Positions 23,301 through 30,937 of a stretch of 43,301 nt of DNA are shown in pieces (within the stretch, counting starts at the first letter, position 1; each line of letters opens with the position of its first letter). Source of the DNA: a virus. Where the stretch lies: the IMG/VR virus record IMGVR_UViG_3300049830_000049, positions 1-43,301 of that record; one strand, 5' to 3'. The position numbers and the translations under genes are program-made. The notes beneath the pieces were generated by a model, which worked only from the letters and a program-made list of their open reading frames with translations, did not search any database and had not been told where the DNA came from.

Positions 23301-25191
23301 TGATCCATGTCATCCCATCAATAACATTACCATCTAGGTCTGTGAAATCTTTAGTTCTCCTTCCAATCTTTGCATACGTGGGTAAGAATCGAGTGTCGCC
23401 AGATTCATTGGCCGCAACTTGCAATTTCCGGGCGGCCAGGAATTGTTTATATTCTTCGTTAGCAGATTGCCAGGCGAAGAAATCTTTGCTGTCGTCTCCT
23501 ACAGTACCTTCAAGCCTAGCTAGTTTCGTGTTAACAATCTTAGCAATAGCTTGAGTTCCTTGCTCGACCGGAATGTTACCTTCAAACACATGAGTGCGCA
23601 AAAGCTCAGAAGCTGCTGTCTGCTTAGCTTCAATAATGTGAGCTTCTAACTCTCGAGTCGACATGAACCTATTCTTTAGAACTCCACCTGCATCGTCCAC
23701 AAGTTTGAACTCTAATGTCTTATCTTTCAGTGCGCGCTCAAGTACAGGAAGATCGTATTGGTTAACTAGCGTGTCTGGCTTAATTTCTTTCAGTACTTTG
23801 TCAGCCCAGATGTAGCGAGCTTCGGCCTCTAAATGAGAATTCTCACCTCGTAATGCTAAAGCGTTCCAGTTCTGACCAGGCTTGAAATTGTAGTCACGGA
23901 CCTCAGAAAGTACACGAGCCTCAGTAGTTACATCTTTTGCTGTACTTACGCGATCGGCTAAGTTAGCAATCGTCGGAGCCGAATCAGAAACAGTTCCTGC
24001 CCCTTCCCCAGTTAGTTTGAGATAGCTGACAACATTACCAGGTTCAGGAGTTTTACCTGCTTTAACTGCAGCATTGGCTTCTCGCTCAACTGCTGTCAAA
24101 GTTCCCAGCCGAGTAACTTCCTCAGCACCTAAAAGGTTCTGAAGTGCAACTGTATGATCTAAACCTTGATGCGCATCAGCAAGCATGTTGCCAAGCTCAG
24201 TATCGTTTCCTTTCACAAGCTCATGATACTGAGTACGAATGTCATTATCAATTCGGCGTAGCTTATCTGTGTATGCTTCAGTTTGAGCCGCAAAGTTTTC
24301 AGAACCTGCAACGGGGGCTTCAGACAGAGTACGATCTTCTGTCATCAGAATGATTTTATCTGCAGGAGAAGTTCCAGACTCAGCAACTACACGAGAACTA
24401 AAAGGTTTAACTTCTTTGTCTGCAATTCCAACAAGCTTCTTAATCTTTCCTAATGTACTAGCTGCAGAGAAAGCTCCACCAATTGCACCTTGAACTGCGC
24501 CACCGATAGCAATGTTCTTCAAAATGTCCCAGCCATCTTGCTGCTCTAAGATAGGAGACTTAAACATTGTGGCTTGTACGGCAGTTTCAAATGCCATACC
24601 TTCCAAGAAATTCTGGCCAACTCCAGAAGCCAGCGCTTTGATTCCGTTCTGAGAGATGGAAGAAAAAGTGGCTGCTGCAGAGCTGATATCTTTAGCTGCA
24701 GCTGCAATGTACATTTCAGTCTGCGGAACTAATAGACCTGTGGCGCGAGAGAGATTAGATCCTAAACGGCCAGTGGCAGATGCAGCTTTTAAAGCTGTCT
24801 GTCCAGCATTCAAGATCTTAATTCCTCCAAGACCTGGAATAAGCGATCCAGCAATAAACCCAACAAGATCTGCAGCTTGTCGATGTTCGCCATAATACAC
24901 TCCTAAATCATCGTCCAGATTGGAGATAAAAGATTTAGTGTCAGATAGCTCAGCATCTGCTCCAAACCAATTAGCTACAGTTACCCCGGTATTATAGAAA
25001 GAGTTGGCGCCGGAGAGGATACCTGTAGCAATAAGTTTGCCAGCACCTTCTAGTTTGTCGCCCCAGGTATCTGGTTCAAGCCAAGATCCCCCACGAGAGT
25101 TACCAATGTTATGGTTATCGGCAGCTAACAGATAGGAAGGAATCTGAGTTTCGTCAGGCAAAGTACCGTCTTCGCCAATAAAGTTAGGCAT
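20341..25191 (-). CDS. Large internal virion protein (1616 aa)
   Basis: A 1616-aa protein, the longest gene. The N-terminal 270 residues hold Gly/Ala-rich hydrophobic helices (V-G-F-I-A-G-S-L-I-P-G-L and A-I-G-G-A-V-Q-G-A) that could insert in membrane. The centre is long, charged and helical, and the C-terminal part has Q-S-Y-Q-F-N-L-M-Q-Q-M-F. Size, position near the end of the structural block and the preceding 608-aa coiled-coil protein match internal ejection proteins of short-tailed phages. I find no convincing lytic transglycosylase motif. ATG 25191 follows GGAGG and overlaps the upstream stop by one base. Confidence 0.8.
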   Translation of the reverse strand: MPNFIGEDGTLPDETQIPSYLLAADNHNIGNSRGGSWLEPDTWGDKLEGAGKLIATGILSGANSFYNTGVTVANWFGADAELSDTKSFISNLDDDLGVYYGEHRQAADLVGFIAGSLIPGLGGIKILNAGQTALKAASATGRLGSNLSRATGLLVPQTEMYIAAAAKDISSAAATFSSISQNGIKALASGVGQNFLEGMAFETAVQATMFKSPILEQQDGWDILKNIAIGGAVQGAIGGAFSAASTLGKIKKLVGIADKEVKPFSSRVVAESGTSPADKIILMTEDRTLSEAPVAGSENFAAQTEAYTDKLRRIDNDIRTQYHELVKGNDTELGNMLADAHQGLDHTVALQNLLGAEEVTRLGTLTAVEREANAAVKAGKTPEPGNVVSYLKLTGEGAGTVSDSAPTIANLADRVSTAKDVTTEARVLSEVRDYNFKPGQNWNALALRGENSHLEAEARYIWADKVLKEIKPDTLVNQYDLPVLERALKDKTLEFKLVDDAGGVLKNRFMSTRELEAHIIEAKQTAASELLRTHVFEGNIPVEQGTQAIAKIVNTKLARLEGTVGDDSKDFFAWQSANEEYKQFLAARKLQVAANESGDTRFLPTYAKIGRRTKDFTDLDGNVIDGMTWIKTQQQLLKQATDRVVAKYTGDLYAQLPEISDAELLNANRYGAGATMAGFANGGYGSLESKLQYVGSRTKDLKVAFRKDTETLMQGPLYDLLSNQEAAIEWSTINQKITRSADQWVRHTEGAGDAVEEYLISKTAAKKYVDDSGELDWDSLFAEAPNDLIQIKNPATVAAVDNHIARTGARTQSYQELRATQGYENVRDTSTFQPIRPNFKDYPFIAFVRDPKVTQTGHTTMIFANSESKLQELINKVPGEFEVVTKRDVEDFKRARGEYEYARTLNESNINSQLKKTGAMSEFFTHTDPQKIVNDILQQHLREDDTLAVELMRAKYQKTFDWLEDQGDAYTKVSASKLGSYSDRLESAGKNPYLDYIKTALDISKASEHPWLYGFNKLLDGAVSRVVGNISDVWNEWKAPLDTAKVDQINSLLDKYGMNTGYKDAATLLLADHAAPKGELTKFIRGANALMSKLTLGLDPLNALNNFIGANVLRGTELKQITDAITAGNTELGGKLADLAQINLPGGVGSITAPTKLVAKAFQNLIQDDGTLVAQYKAQGFIKDSVEQFKQILDDFTLKGTESVSDLSGRLQSAFQKAKQITQVGEKLTGNKLAEETNRFISADVMRQLTDLGVEHGLLTPQDQLAYINTFVNRVEGNTIASQRPLMFQGPIGQAIGLFQSYQFNLMQQMFRYVAEGSAKDSAMLLGLQGTFYGVQGLPAFQFINKHVVGTLSGNDKHVDLYDATYGIAGKSAGDLLLYGLPSNLLQANLYSRGDINPRQVTVVPTSLADVPIVGAFGKFLGSVKDAVDKVRVGGNVWESMLQGLEHNGLSRPLAGLAQTLQAAGPNGQVYSTTSKDSILFSNDFMSWATATRLAGGRPLDEAVINDSVYRIQAYQQFDRDRMKNLGEAVKSATIQGNTMSEDQVVQFAKEYAASGGKQAGFNKFVMEQFKAANTSQAEKIVTGLKNPFAQKLQVLMGGGDTAVGYGDGISYQSQF

Positions 25192-27017
25192 TATTTGTTA
25201 CCTCCACGAGCAGCAGCTTGAGCTTCTCGCACACGTTTCCAATACTCTGGAGAATCATTGTAGATGTTTGGAGAATTCAAATCATCTGGTAAAGGCATGT
25301 TATCTTTACGAGCCTGTCTAATGGCTTCAAGATTGAAGTTAGAATTAGGAGTATTAGGATTAGTAAACGTTCCAGGATCTGTGAACATACTGGCAGTAGA
25401 AGCAGCTGCATTGGCTAAATACTTATTAAAAGCTCTGCCAACTAAATCAGCTTTAGTCAAGTCCACAATCTCTTTACCTCCAAATGCTGCATTCGGCTGA
25501 GTCTGAATAGATGTCTTATACGAATACACAGGAGGTAAACCAAGATTAGGAAAGTTCTTTGCGGCCAGATTAGTATCTACAGCCACATGGTAAACTGTAA
25601 CCAGTTCCAGAGCTTCCTTGTAATTCAGCTGTCCAGACTTCAGTGCCTGTGCAACTGTAGCAAATACTTTATTGGGATCAGAAGTATCTAAACCTGCATC
25701 GATTGCAGGAGCAAGAACCTTCTGAACTACAGGCAAAGATTGCAGAACTGGGCTGGCTCCAATGTTGGCGCGAAGAGATCCAATGTTATAGACATTGTCA
25801 GGATCACCGGGCTTGATATTCTTAGCCTGCTCGTCAAGTAACTGCTTTACGCGGGCATTAATTAATGCGTCACGTTCTGCAGGATTCTTTAACTGAGCCA
25901 GTGTTACACCAGATCCAGGCTTGTCGGCTAATGCGTACAGCTCTGCGCCTGCAGATTTGATTAGATTCACAACAGGAATCTGAGCGGGCGAGAGATTAGT
26001 TGGCAGTGTCGAAACAATATCAAGAGCCTTTGCAGGAGAAGTGGCTAAGATTCCATTCTCGCCAGCAAAGTAATCATCCTGGAACTGCTTACCAATCGGC
26101 GAACCAGATTTAAGCAGCCCAATAACTTGAGAAGCTTTAGGAGATCCAGGCACCAAAAGATCTGCATTGGCGCCCATACGAATCTGACGGCCCTTATTAA
26201 TCTGATCGATAATAAGAGAATCAGCATCTTCGCCTTTCTTCTTCTCTTCCTTCTTCCAATCAAACTCTTGTTGGTGCAAAGCCAAATTGGCAAGCGCAAT
26301 CTCAATGTTCTGCTGCTGAGCTGCTGCTCCAAAAGCAGAGAACTTAAGACTATTGATTTCTTTGGAAGTATTCAGAGCGGCTTGAATGCCTTCAGTATTA
26401 TATTTCAGCCCAGCCAGTTTAGCTTGATCTGCTTGGATCTGAGCATTGCGAGCAATGTTATCTGTGGAAGCTGCAATACTGGATTCAGTAATCGGCTGAT
26501 CAATAGCATTCTGCACCGCAATTGTAGAAGATGTCAGAACATTAAGTTCTTGCATCTGTCTAGTTGCTGCATTCAATTGAGCATCCGCATCATTGGCACG
26601 ATCAATATCATCGTTAACTGAATAACGATTAATAATCCATTCCAGCGGATCATCTAAAAAGCTGGTCTGATGCTTACGAGCAATCTCAGCTAAAGCATCT
26701 TGCTTAATTACATACTGCTGATTAATAGTATTCGACAGCGCAGTAATCTTTTCACCTTGATCTGCAATGTTGGTGCCGAAAGTATTAGCAGCTTTCAGTC
26801 TAGCGTTCTGAGTAGCTAATGCAGCTGTCTGCTTAGCATTCTCGATTAGTGCACTATTTTGCCCAATTTTAGTTTGAGCATCCGCAACATCATTTGCAAT
26901 CTGTTCCGAACTGCTGGCATTCTTTTGTAGACTAACGGCTCCAGAAGCCAGATCAGTAATTGTGTCTGCCGTAGAAGATAGAATGGAGGCAAGATCTAAA
27001 CCTGTGGGGTTAGCCAT
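25191..27017 (-). CDS. Internal virion protein, coiled-coil type
   Basis: A 608-aa protein with ribosome site AGGAT. The first 330 residues are Ala/Gln-rich helical heptads (A-N-D-V-A-D-A-Q-T-K) interrupted by short loops; the rest is mixed. A C-terminal R-E-A-Q-A-A-A-R-G-G-N-K tail is basic. Like the 1616-aa partner, it probably travels inside the capsid and is ejected with DNA. Its stop overlaps the start of that gene, supporting a joint role. Confidence 0.75.
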   Translation of the reverse strand: MANPTGLDLASILSSTADTITDLASGAVSLQKNASSSEQIANDVADAQTKIGQNSALIENAKQTAALATQNARLKAANTFGTNIADQGEKITALSNTINQQYVIKQDALAEIARKHQTSFLDDPLEWIINRYSVNDDIDRANDADAQLNAATRQMQELNVLTSSTIAVQNAIDQPITESSIAASTDNIARNAQIQADQAKLAGLKYNTEGIQAALNTSKEINSLKFSAFGAAAQQQNIEIALANLALHQQEFDWKKEEKKKGEDADSLIIDQINKGRQIRMGANADLLVPGSPKASQVIGLLKSGSPIGKQFQDDYFAGENGILATSPAKALDIVSTLPTNLSPAQIPVVNLIKSAGAELYALADKPGSGVTLAQLKNPAERDALINARVKQLLDEQAKNIKPGDPDNVYNIGSLRANIGASPVLQSLPVVQKVLAPAIDAGLDTSDPNKVFATVAQALKSGQLNYKEALELVTVYHVAVDTNLAAKNFPNLGLPPVYSYKTSIQTQPNAAFGGKEIVDLTKADLVGRAFNKYLANAAASTASMFTDPGTFTNPNTPNSNFNLEAIRQARKDNMPLPDDLNSPNIYNDSPEYWKRVREAQAAARGGNK

Positions 27018-27053
27018 AATTTATCCTAATAGAATGCAGGAGACAAAAGCTAA

Positions 27054-27779
27054 TTAGCTCTGTCCATCATCCTCTAAAGTGTCTAAATAGTTATCCTGTT
27101 CGTCGTAACTATCTAGGTCTCCAGTATAGTCGTCACTAGTGTCTTCAGAACTAGTTTCGTCAGAAGAAGTATTTTCTCCTAACAAATCGTTCATGAATTC
27201 ATCTACTGTAGGAAGATCTCCACCTAACCCAGACAAATCTGTAGGATCAGAAAGATCATGTAATCCCATATCTTCTGGGGACTCTAATGCACGATCAATG
27301 CCATCAGAAGAGTTATCATCTTGCAAACCTTTCTCATTGACAGAATTGTCACTGCTATCAGAATTTCCTTGAGACTGTTGCTGCTGTTGCTTCTGCTTAT
27401 CTTTAGCAGATTTAAGAGCTTTTACAGCACTTAATCCAGCTAAGGCTTTGAGCGCGCTAGAGGTACTAAGTTTCGCAGGCGAAGAAGTTGTAGTGGTTGT
27501 GCCAGCTTTAGCCGCTGCAACTTTGGCTGCAGTGGAAGTAACCAAATCGTTAATCAGCAAACTATTCGTGGAAGAGTTATACAGCCCAGACAACTTTTGA
27601 CCAGAAGCCGTAGCTGCCAGTCCAGAACTGCCACGAAGAATTTGATTAACTAACTCTGTAACACCTTCTTCTGAGATATTAGAACTGGTTGTAGATGTTG
27701 AAGTAGTTCCGTTAATGAGATTCAGAATACTAGTCAGATCTGAAATAGGATCTGCTTTAGTTGCATCAGTAGCTGCCAC
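27054..27779 (-). CDS. Low-complexity Ser/Thr/Asp-rich protein
   Basis: A 241-aa protein from GTG 27779 with TAGGAG upstream. The first 60 residues are Ser/Thr-rich. A central segment is Ala/Lys-rich with a Q run (K-Q-K-Q-Q-Q-Q-Q-S-Q). The C-terminal 110 residues are strongly acidic with many Asp, Ser and Glu. It is predicted to be disordered. It lies among internal virion genes and may be a virion filler, a scaffold or a DNA mimic; the sequence does not decide. Confidence 0.68.
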   Translation of the reverse strand: MAATDATKADPISDLTSILNLINGTTSTSTTSSNISEEGVTELVNQILRGSSGLAATASGQKLSGLYNSSTNSLLINDLVTSTAAKVAAAKAGTTTTTSSPAKLSTSSALKALAGLSAVKALKSAKDKQKQQQQQSQGNSDSSDNSVNEKGLQDDNSSDGIDRALESPEDMGLHDLSDPTDLSGLGGDLPTVDEFMNDLLGENTSSDETSSEDTSDDYTGDLDSYDEQDNYLDTLEDDGQS

Positions 27780-27793
27780 AATGAGCTCCTAGA

Positions 27794-28060
27794 TTATTTA
27801 AAAAAGTTTACGAATGTAGACCAGATTTCACCAGCTTTGATGTGTGCAAATACCACACCACAGAAAGTTGCAATGGCCACAAGAGGTTTGGCCAGGCGGC
27901 CCAGAAATTCTAACACCTTCATTCCAGATCTGCCGACCTCCATAAGATCTACAAGGTCTGAAAGATTTTCATGAATCTTCTTAGTTAGCGCTGTATTAGT
28001 TGCTAAGCCGTCTTCAAGAGACTTAACAGTTTTTTCTAATCTAGCCAGTCTCTCTTCCAT
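27794..28060 (-). CDS. Small coiled-coil membrane protein, holin candidate
   Basis: An 88-aa protein with ribosome site GAGAGGAAT. Residues 1-45 form a charged coiled coil (E-E-R-L-A-R-L-E-K-T-V). Residues 58-76 are a hydrophobic segment (P-L-V-A-I-A-T-F-C-G-V-V-F) that can span a membrane once. This arrangement resembles XhlA-type phage proteins that work in lysis, and no other holin is seen. It could instead be a tail membrane component. The endolysin lies far away at 39320, so the lysis genes would be split. Confidence 0.6.
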   Translation of the reverse strand: MEERLARLEKTVKSLEDGLATNTALTKKIHENLSDLVDLMEVGRSGMKVLEFLGRLAKPLVAIATFCGVVFAHIKAGEIWSTFVNFFK

Positions 28061-28131
28061 TTTATTCCTCTCTGAGATTTAGCAGTTTGGACTATAAAAC
28101 ACAGTGCCTAGTTTATACAAGCGGGGTTAGA
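28061..28131 (-). promoter_or_regulatory. Possible weak internal promoter
   Basis: On the - strand, a TTGTAT box and, 18 bases on, TATAGT lie upstream of the 27794-28060 gene. Five of six bases fit at -10 but only three at -35. It may raise expression of the holin candidate and internal virion genes. Confidence 0.25.
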
Positions 28132-28704
28132 TTATAGTTGTGTCCAAGTCTGAGAAGGGTTAAAATAGAATCTATTGGCCCCTAAAGGATATCCAAGCTT
28201 TTGTACAATGTTTCCTACGGTTGCTGGAGCTGTAGAAGTAATTAGGCCAGAAGTAGTCGAGAGATAGTAATCTACCCCAATAGTTAATCCAGCAATAGCT
28301 GAAGATGCACCAAGAAGAATACATTCCACATAGGCGCCAATTGCTCCACCGATTGTACAAATTGCACGGGCGGGTTTGGTATTGTTGGTTGCGTTAGCTA
28401 ACTGAGCCCGTAAACCGCTAGAGTTGTAGAGATTAACAATATTCCCTGCAACTAAAGTATCTGTAGCAATTGCATAGACTTTAGTCATTCCTCCTATACG
28501 CACAGTATCCACAATATCTAATTGAGACCATAGTGTAGAATCCTGACTGAGCGCGCCAGTATACTGATCTAAAGCGTACTGTAGATTCCTGAGAGCATTT
28601 CGGATTCGAAGGCTGTCAGAATAGATTTCAGGATACTTATCTTGGGGAATCTCAGGAATAGCACTGAGGCCAAGATTGGTAGAATAGGATTGGATTGTAG
28701 ACAT
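28132..28704 (-). CDS. Structural protein, probable tail component
   Basis: A 190-aa protein. The N-terminal 60 residues are helical and contain R-I-R-N-A-L-R-N-L-Q-Y; the remainder is beta-rich with Gly and Thr, including G-V-D-Y-Y-L-S-T-T-S-G, a pattern common in phage tail or fibre assembly domains. It sits directly after the 504-aa tail protein. Ribosome site is weak (GGTAAGA), so it is probably coupled to that gene. Confidence 0.68.
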   Translation of the reverse strand: MSTIQSYSTNLGLSAIPEIPQDKYPEIYSDSLRIRNALRNLQYALDQYTGALSQDSTLWSQLDIVDTVRIGGMTKVYAIATDTLVAGNIVNLYNSSGLRAQLANATNNTKPARAICTIGGAIGAYVECILLGASSAIAGLTIGVDYYLSTTSGLITSTAPATVGNIVQKLGYPLGANRFYFNPSQTWTQL

Positions 28705-28709
28705 AGGTC

Positions 28710-30224
28710 TTACCGCTTGCCGTGAATATTAAAAGCCAGCACCAAAGACACCAGGTTAAAGGCACCTTTAAATACTAAGCTAACATTAATACCGATTGCA
28801 CGAGAGCCATATTTACGGTAGAGTCCTGAAGAAGCGAGTAAACCTAAAGACGATTTAATTTGATTCTTGCCATCAATTGCTGACAGAGCGTAGGCAGAAA
28901 AAGTTGCAGAAGGTTGAATATTCTCTACATTGACTTCGTCCAACTGAATCAATCGAGCTCGCTGGAATTGATACTTACCTAAGCAGATTACACCGCTGGA
29001 GTTTGTAGAGGCCGGAGAAAAGTCTACAGATTTAATCGAACCATCTAAGCCTAAGAATGCAATACTCTGGCGCGGGATCTCAGTAACTCCGGCGGCAGGT
29101 AACTTATACTCGAAGCATTTGACGTGTGTAATCTTTAACTTACCCCAACGCTTATCTGTTAGATCATATACAACTGCATGAGTGAGCGCAGAGATTCCAT
29201 AGGACACAACTAAATAACGATCTGCAACTAAATTAATTTGCTTTAGTAGCGTAGAGGTTAAGACAGTTACAGAGAAAGTATCTGTAGACTCGTCATAATC
29301 TTCAAACAGTTTGCCCGCAATAAAGTCTGTAGCTTCTTGCAGGATGGTTTGAGTTTGAGACGTTGAAACTAACTGAAAGCCTGATGTAGTGTAGGCGTAG
29401 TGATTTCCAGAGTTGGCATCAAAACTTACTTGAGCTGCGCTAGACAATCCGCCCGAAGCAACAATCTCTCGGAATTGGAAAGGATACTTAGCGTTAGAAG
29501 TAAATAATGCGGCAACTGCATTATCAGTGCTGTACACAATAAAGCCTAAAGTATGTGCAACGCAGCAAGTAATTGTGCCTCTCAAACTTTCCACACTGCC
29601 GCCGCCAGCTCCTGTAGTTAAGCTAGGAGTAAAGTCTGTCGGATCAATTGTAGACGACCAGGCCACAGAATTGCTAGACCAAGCAATTAAATAACCTGCA
29701 GAATATGTAATACCAAGAATTGTTGCAGTACTTAAACCTGTAAGAGTTACTGCAGTGAGTGCATTTAAACTGAAATCGTATTTATAGCAGCCAACCGTAG
29801 CTACATAAATATATGTAATCCCAGCTACATAGGCTGTGGTTACAGTTTGTGTGCCAACATTCTGAACAAACACCCAGCTGCCAGAAGACTGTCGATAGAT
29901 ATTACCTGCAGTATCTTTCATCAAGTATACTGCATTACCACTGCTATCTCTGACAATAAAAATATCTGAGGCAGGATAGGATAAAACACTGCCAGCCTGT
30001 AATGTAGTATAGCCCACAGATTGAAAACCTTGAGCTTGTGGCATTACATTATGGCAATAATAGACTTGAGGTAAGCCTACATCTTTGTCTGTATCTTCCT
30101 GAGAGGCTAACTGTCGAGAGAATGTGTTATCATACTGAGGCACAATAACAGATCGTCCCCAATTCTGAGACAGAAAAGGGAACGATTTTGCAGACAGATT
30201 AGCACGATATGTAATTTGTGCCAT
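28710..30224 (-). CDS. Tail protein (nozzle/stabilisation type)
   Basis: A 504-aa beta-rich protein with ribosome site AAGAGA. The first 60 residues contain N-W-G-R-S-V and V-Y-Y-C-H-N-V-M-P, and repeated beta strands follow, with several F-x-S-x-D or W-S-S units, as in propeller-like packaged-DNA stabilisation or nozzle proteins of podoviruses. Position between spike genes and internal virion genes supports a place in the short tail. I cannot separate nozzle from stabilisation function from sequence alone. Confidence 0.72.
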   Translation of the reverse strand: MAQITYRANLSAKSFPFLSQNWGRSVIVPQYDNTFSRQLASQEDTDKDVGLPQVYYCHNVMPQAQGFQSVGYTTLQAGSVLSYPASDIFIVRDSSGNAVYLMKDTAGNIYRQSSGSWVFVQNVGTQTVTTAYVAGITYIYVATVGCYKYDFSLNALTAVTLTGLSTATILGITYSAGYLIAWSSNSVAWSSTIDPTDFTPSLTTGAGGGSVESLRGTITCCVAHTLGFIVYSTDNAVAALFTSNAKYPFQFREIVASGGLSSAAQVSFDANSGNHYAYTTSGFQLVSTSQTQTILQEATDFIAGKLFEDYDESTDTFSVTVLTSTLLKQINLVADRYLVVSYGISALTHAVVYDLTDKRWGKLKITHVKCFEYKLPAAGVTEIPRQSIAFLGLDGSIKSVDFSPASTNSSGVICLGKYQFQRARLIQLDEVNVENIQPSATFSAYALSAIDGKNQIKSSLGLLASSGLYRKYGSRAIGINVSLVFKGAFNLVSLVLAFNIHGKR

Positions 30225-30233
30225 AGTAATCTC

Positions 30234-30917
30234 TTATTGCTTAATTACTTTGACTCGCAAAGTCCCAGAGGCTAGATCTAATGTACCTCCAGATTCATTC
30301 TGAAAGCGCACAGATACTGTGTTAGCAGTAGAAACATAAGCAGTTACTGTAATGCCTTGCAGATCCAGAGAGAAAGAGACAATCGCAAAATCTCCTAAAA
30401 CTGCTCCAGCAACTGTAACTGTTGTAGTTGTGCCCGCACCATCCACCAAACTTGGAGGATCATAAACTACAGAAGCTGTTAAATCAAAACCAGCTACGAT
30501 TCCATCGGTGTCGCTTGTAGGTACTGAGACTTTAGTTCTCAATCGACCTGTAGCATCTAACCAGATGTGATAAGTTCCAAGTACTGGATGTGCCGTATTC
30601 CAGCCGCCACCATTACCTGCTGTATCTTTGATAATAACATTGCCACTGACATTACCTAAACTGCCCACACCTGTAGTAAGTTTTACGGCTCCTCCAACAT
30701 TACCAAAGCTGCCACTAGCATTCTGTCCCGTAACATTTAGGTCTTGCGGTGCAGCAGCTATTGGTGCAGTTGCCGTAATCGGACTAATACCGTCATATGA
30801 ATATTTGTAGCTAGCATTAGAAGAAAAATCTGTTGTAGAACTAACTTCAAAATATCCATTAGTAAATCGTACATTAGACCAGACTGGTAATGTAATACCT
30901 TTAGCGCGAGTAGTCAT
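30234..30917 (-). CDS. Probable tail/fibre structural protein
   Basis: A 227-aa beta-rich protein with ribosome site AAGGAAT. Its middle is Gly/Thr/Val-rich with short N-V-x-G-N turns, typical of fibre or decoration domains, and it ends K-V-I-K-Q. It lies between the S74 spike gene and the tail protein. The exact role is unknown. Confidence 0.68.
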   Translation of the reverse strand: MTTRAKGITLPVWSNVRFTNGYFEVSSTTDFSSNASYKYSYDGISPITATAPIAAAPQDLNVTGQNASGSFGNVGGAVKLTTGVGSLGNVSGNVIIKDTAGNGGGWNTAHPVLGTYHIWLDATGRLRTKVSVPTSDTDGIVAGFDLTASVVYDPPSLVDGAGTTTTVTVAGAVLGDFAIVSFSLDLQGITVTAYVSTANTVSVRFQNESGGTLDLASGTLRVKVIKQ

Positions 30918-30937
30918 GATTAATTATTCCTTGTAAT

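Noticed and set aside
20341-25191. Tape-measure or lytic transglycosylase reading of the 1616-aa protein
   Set aside because: No tail tube or assembly-chaperone genes accompany it, and no convincing catalytic Glu motif is seen.
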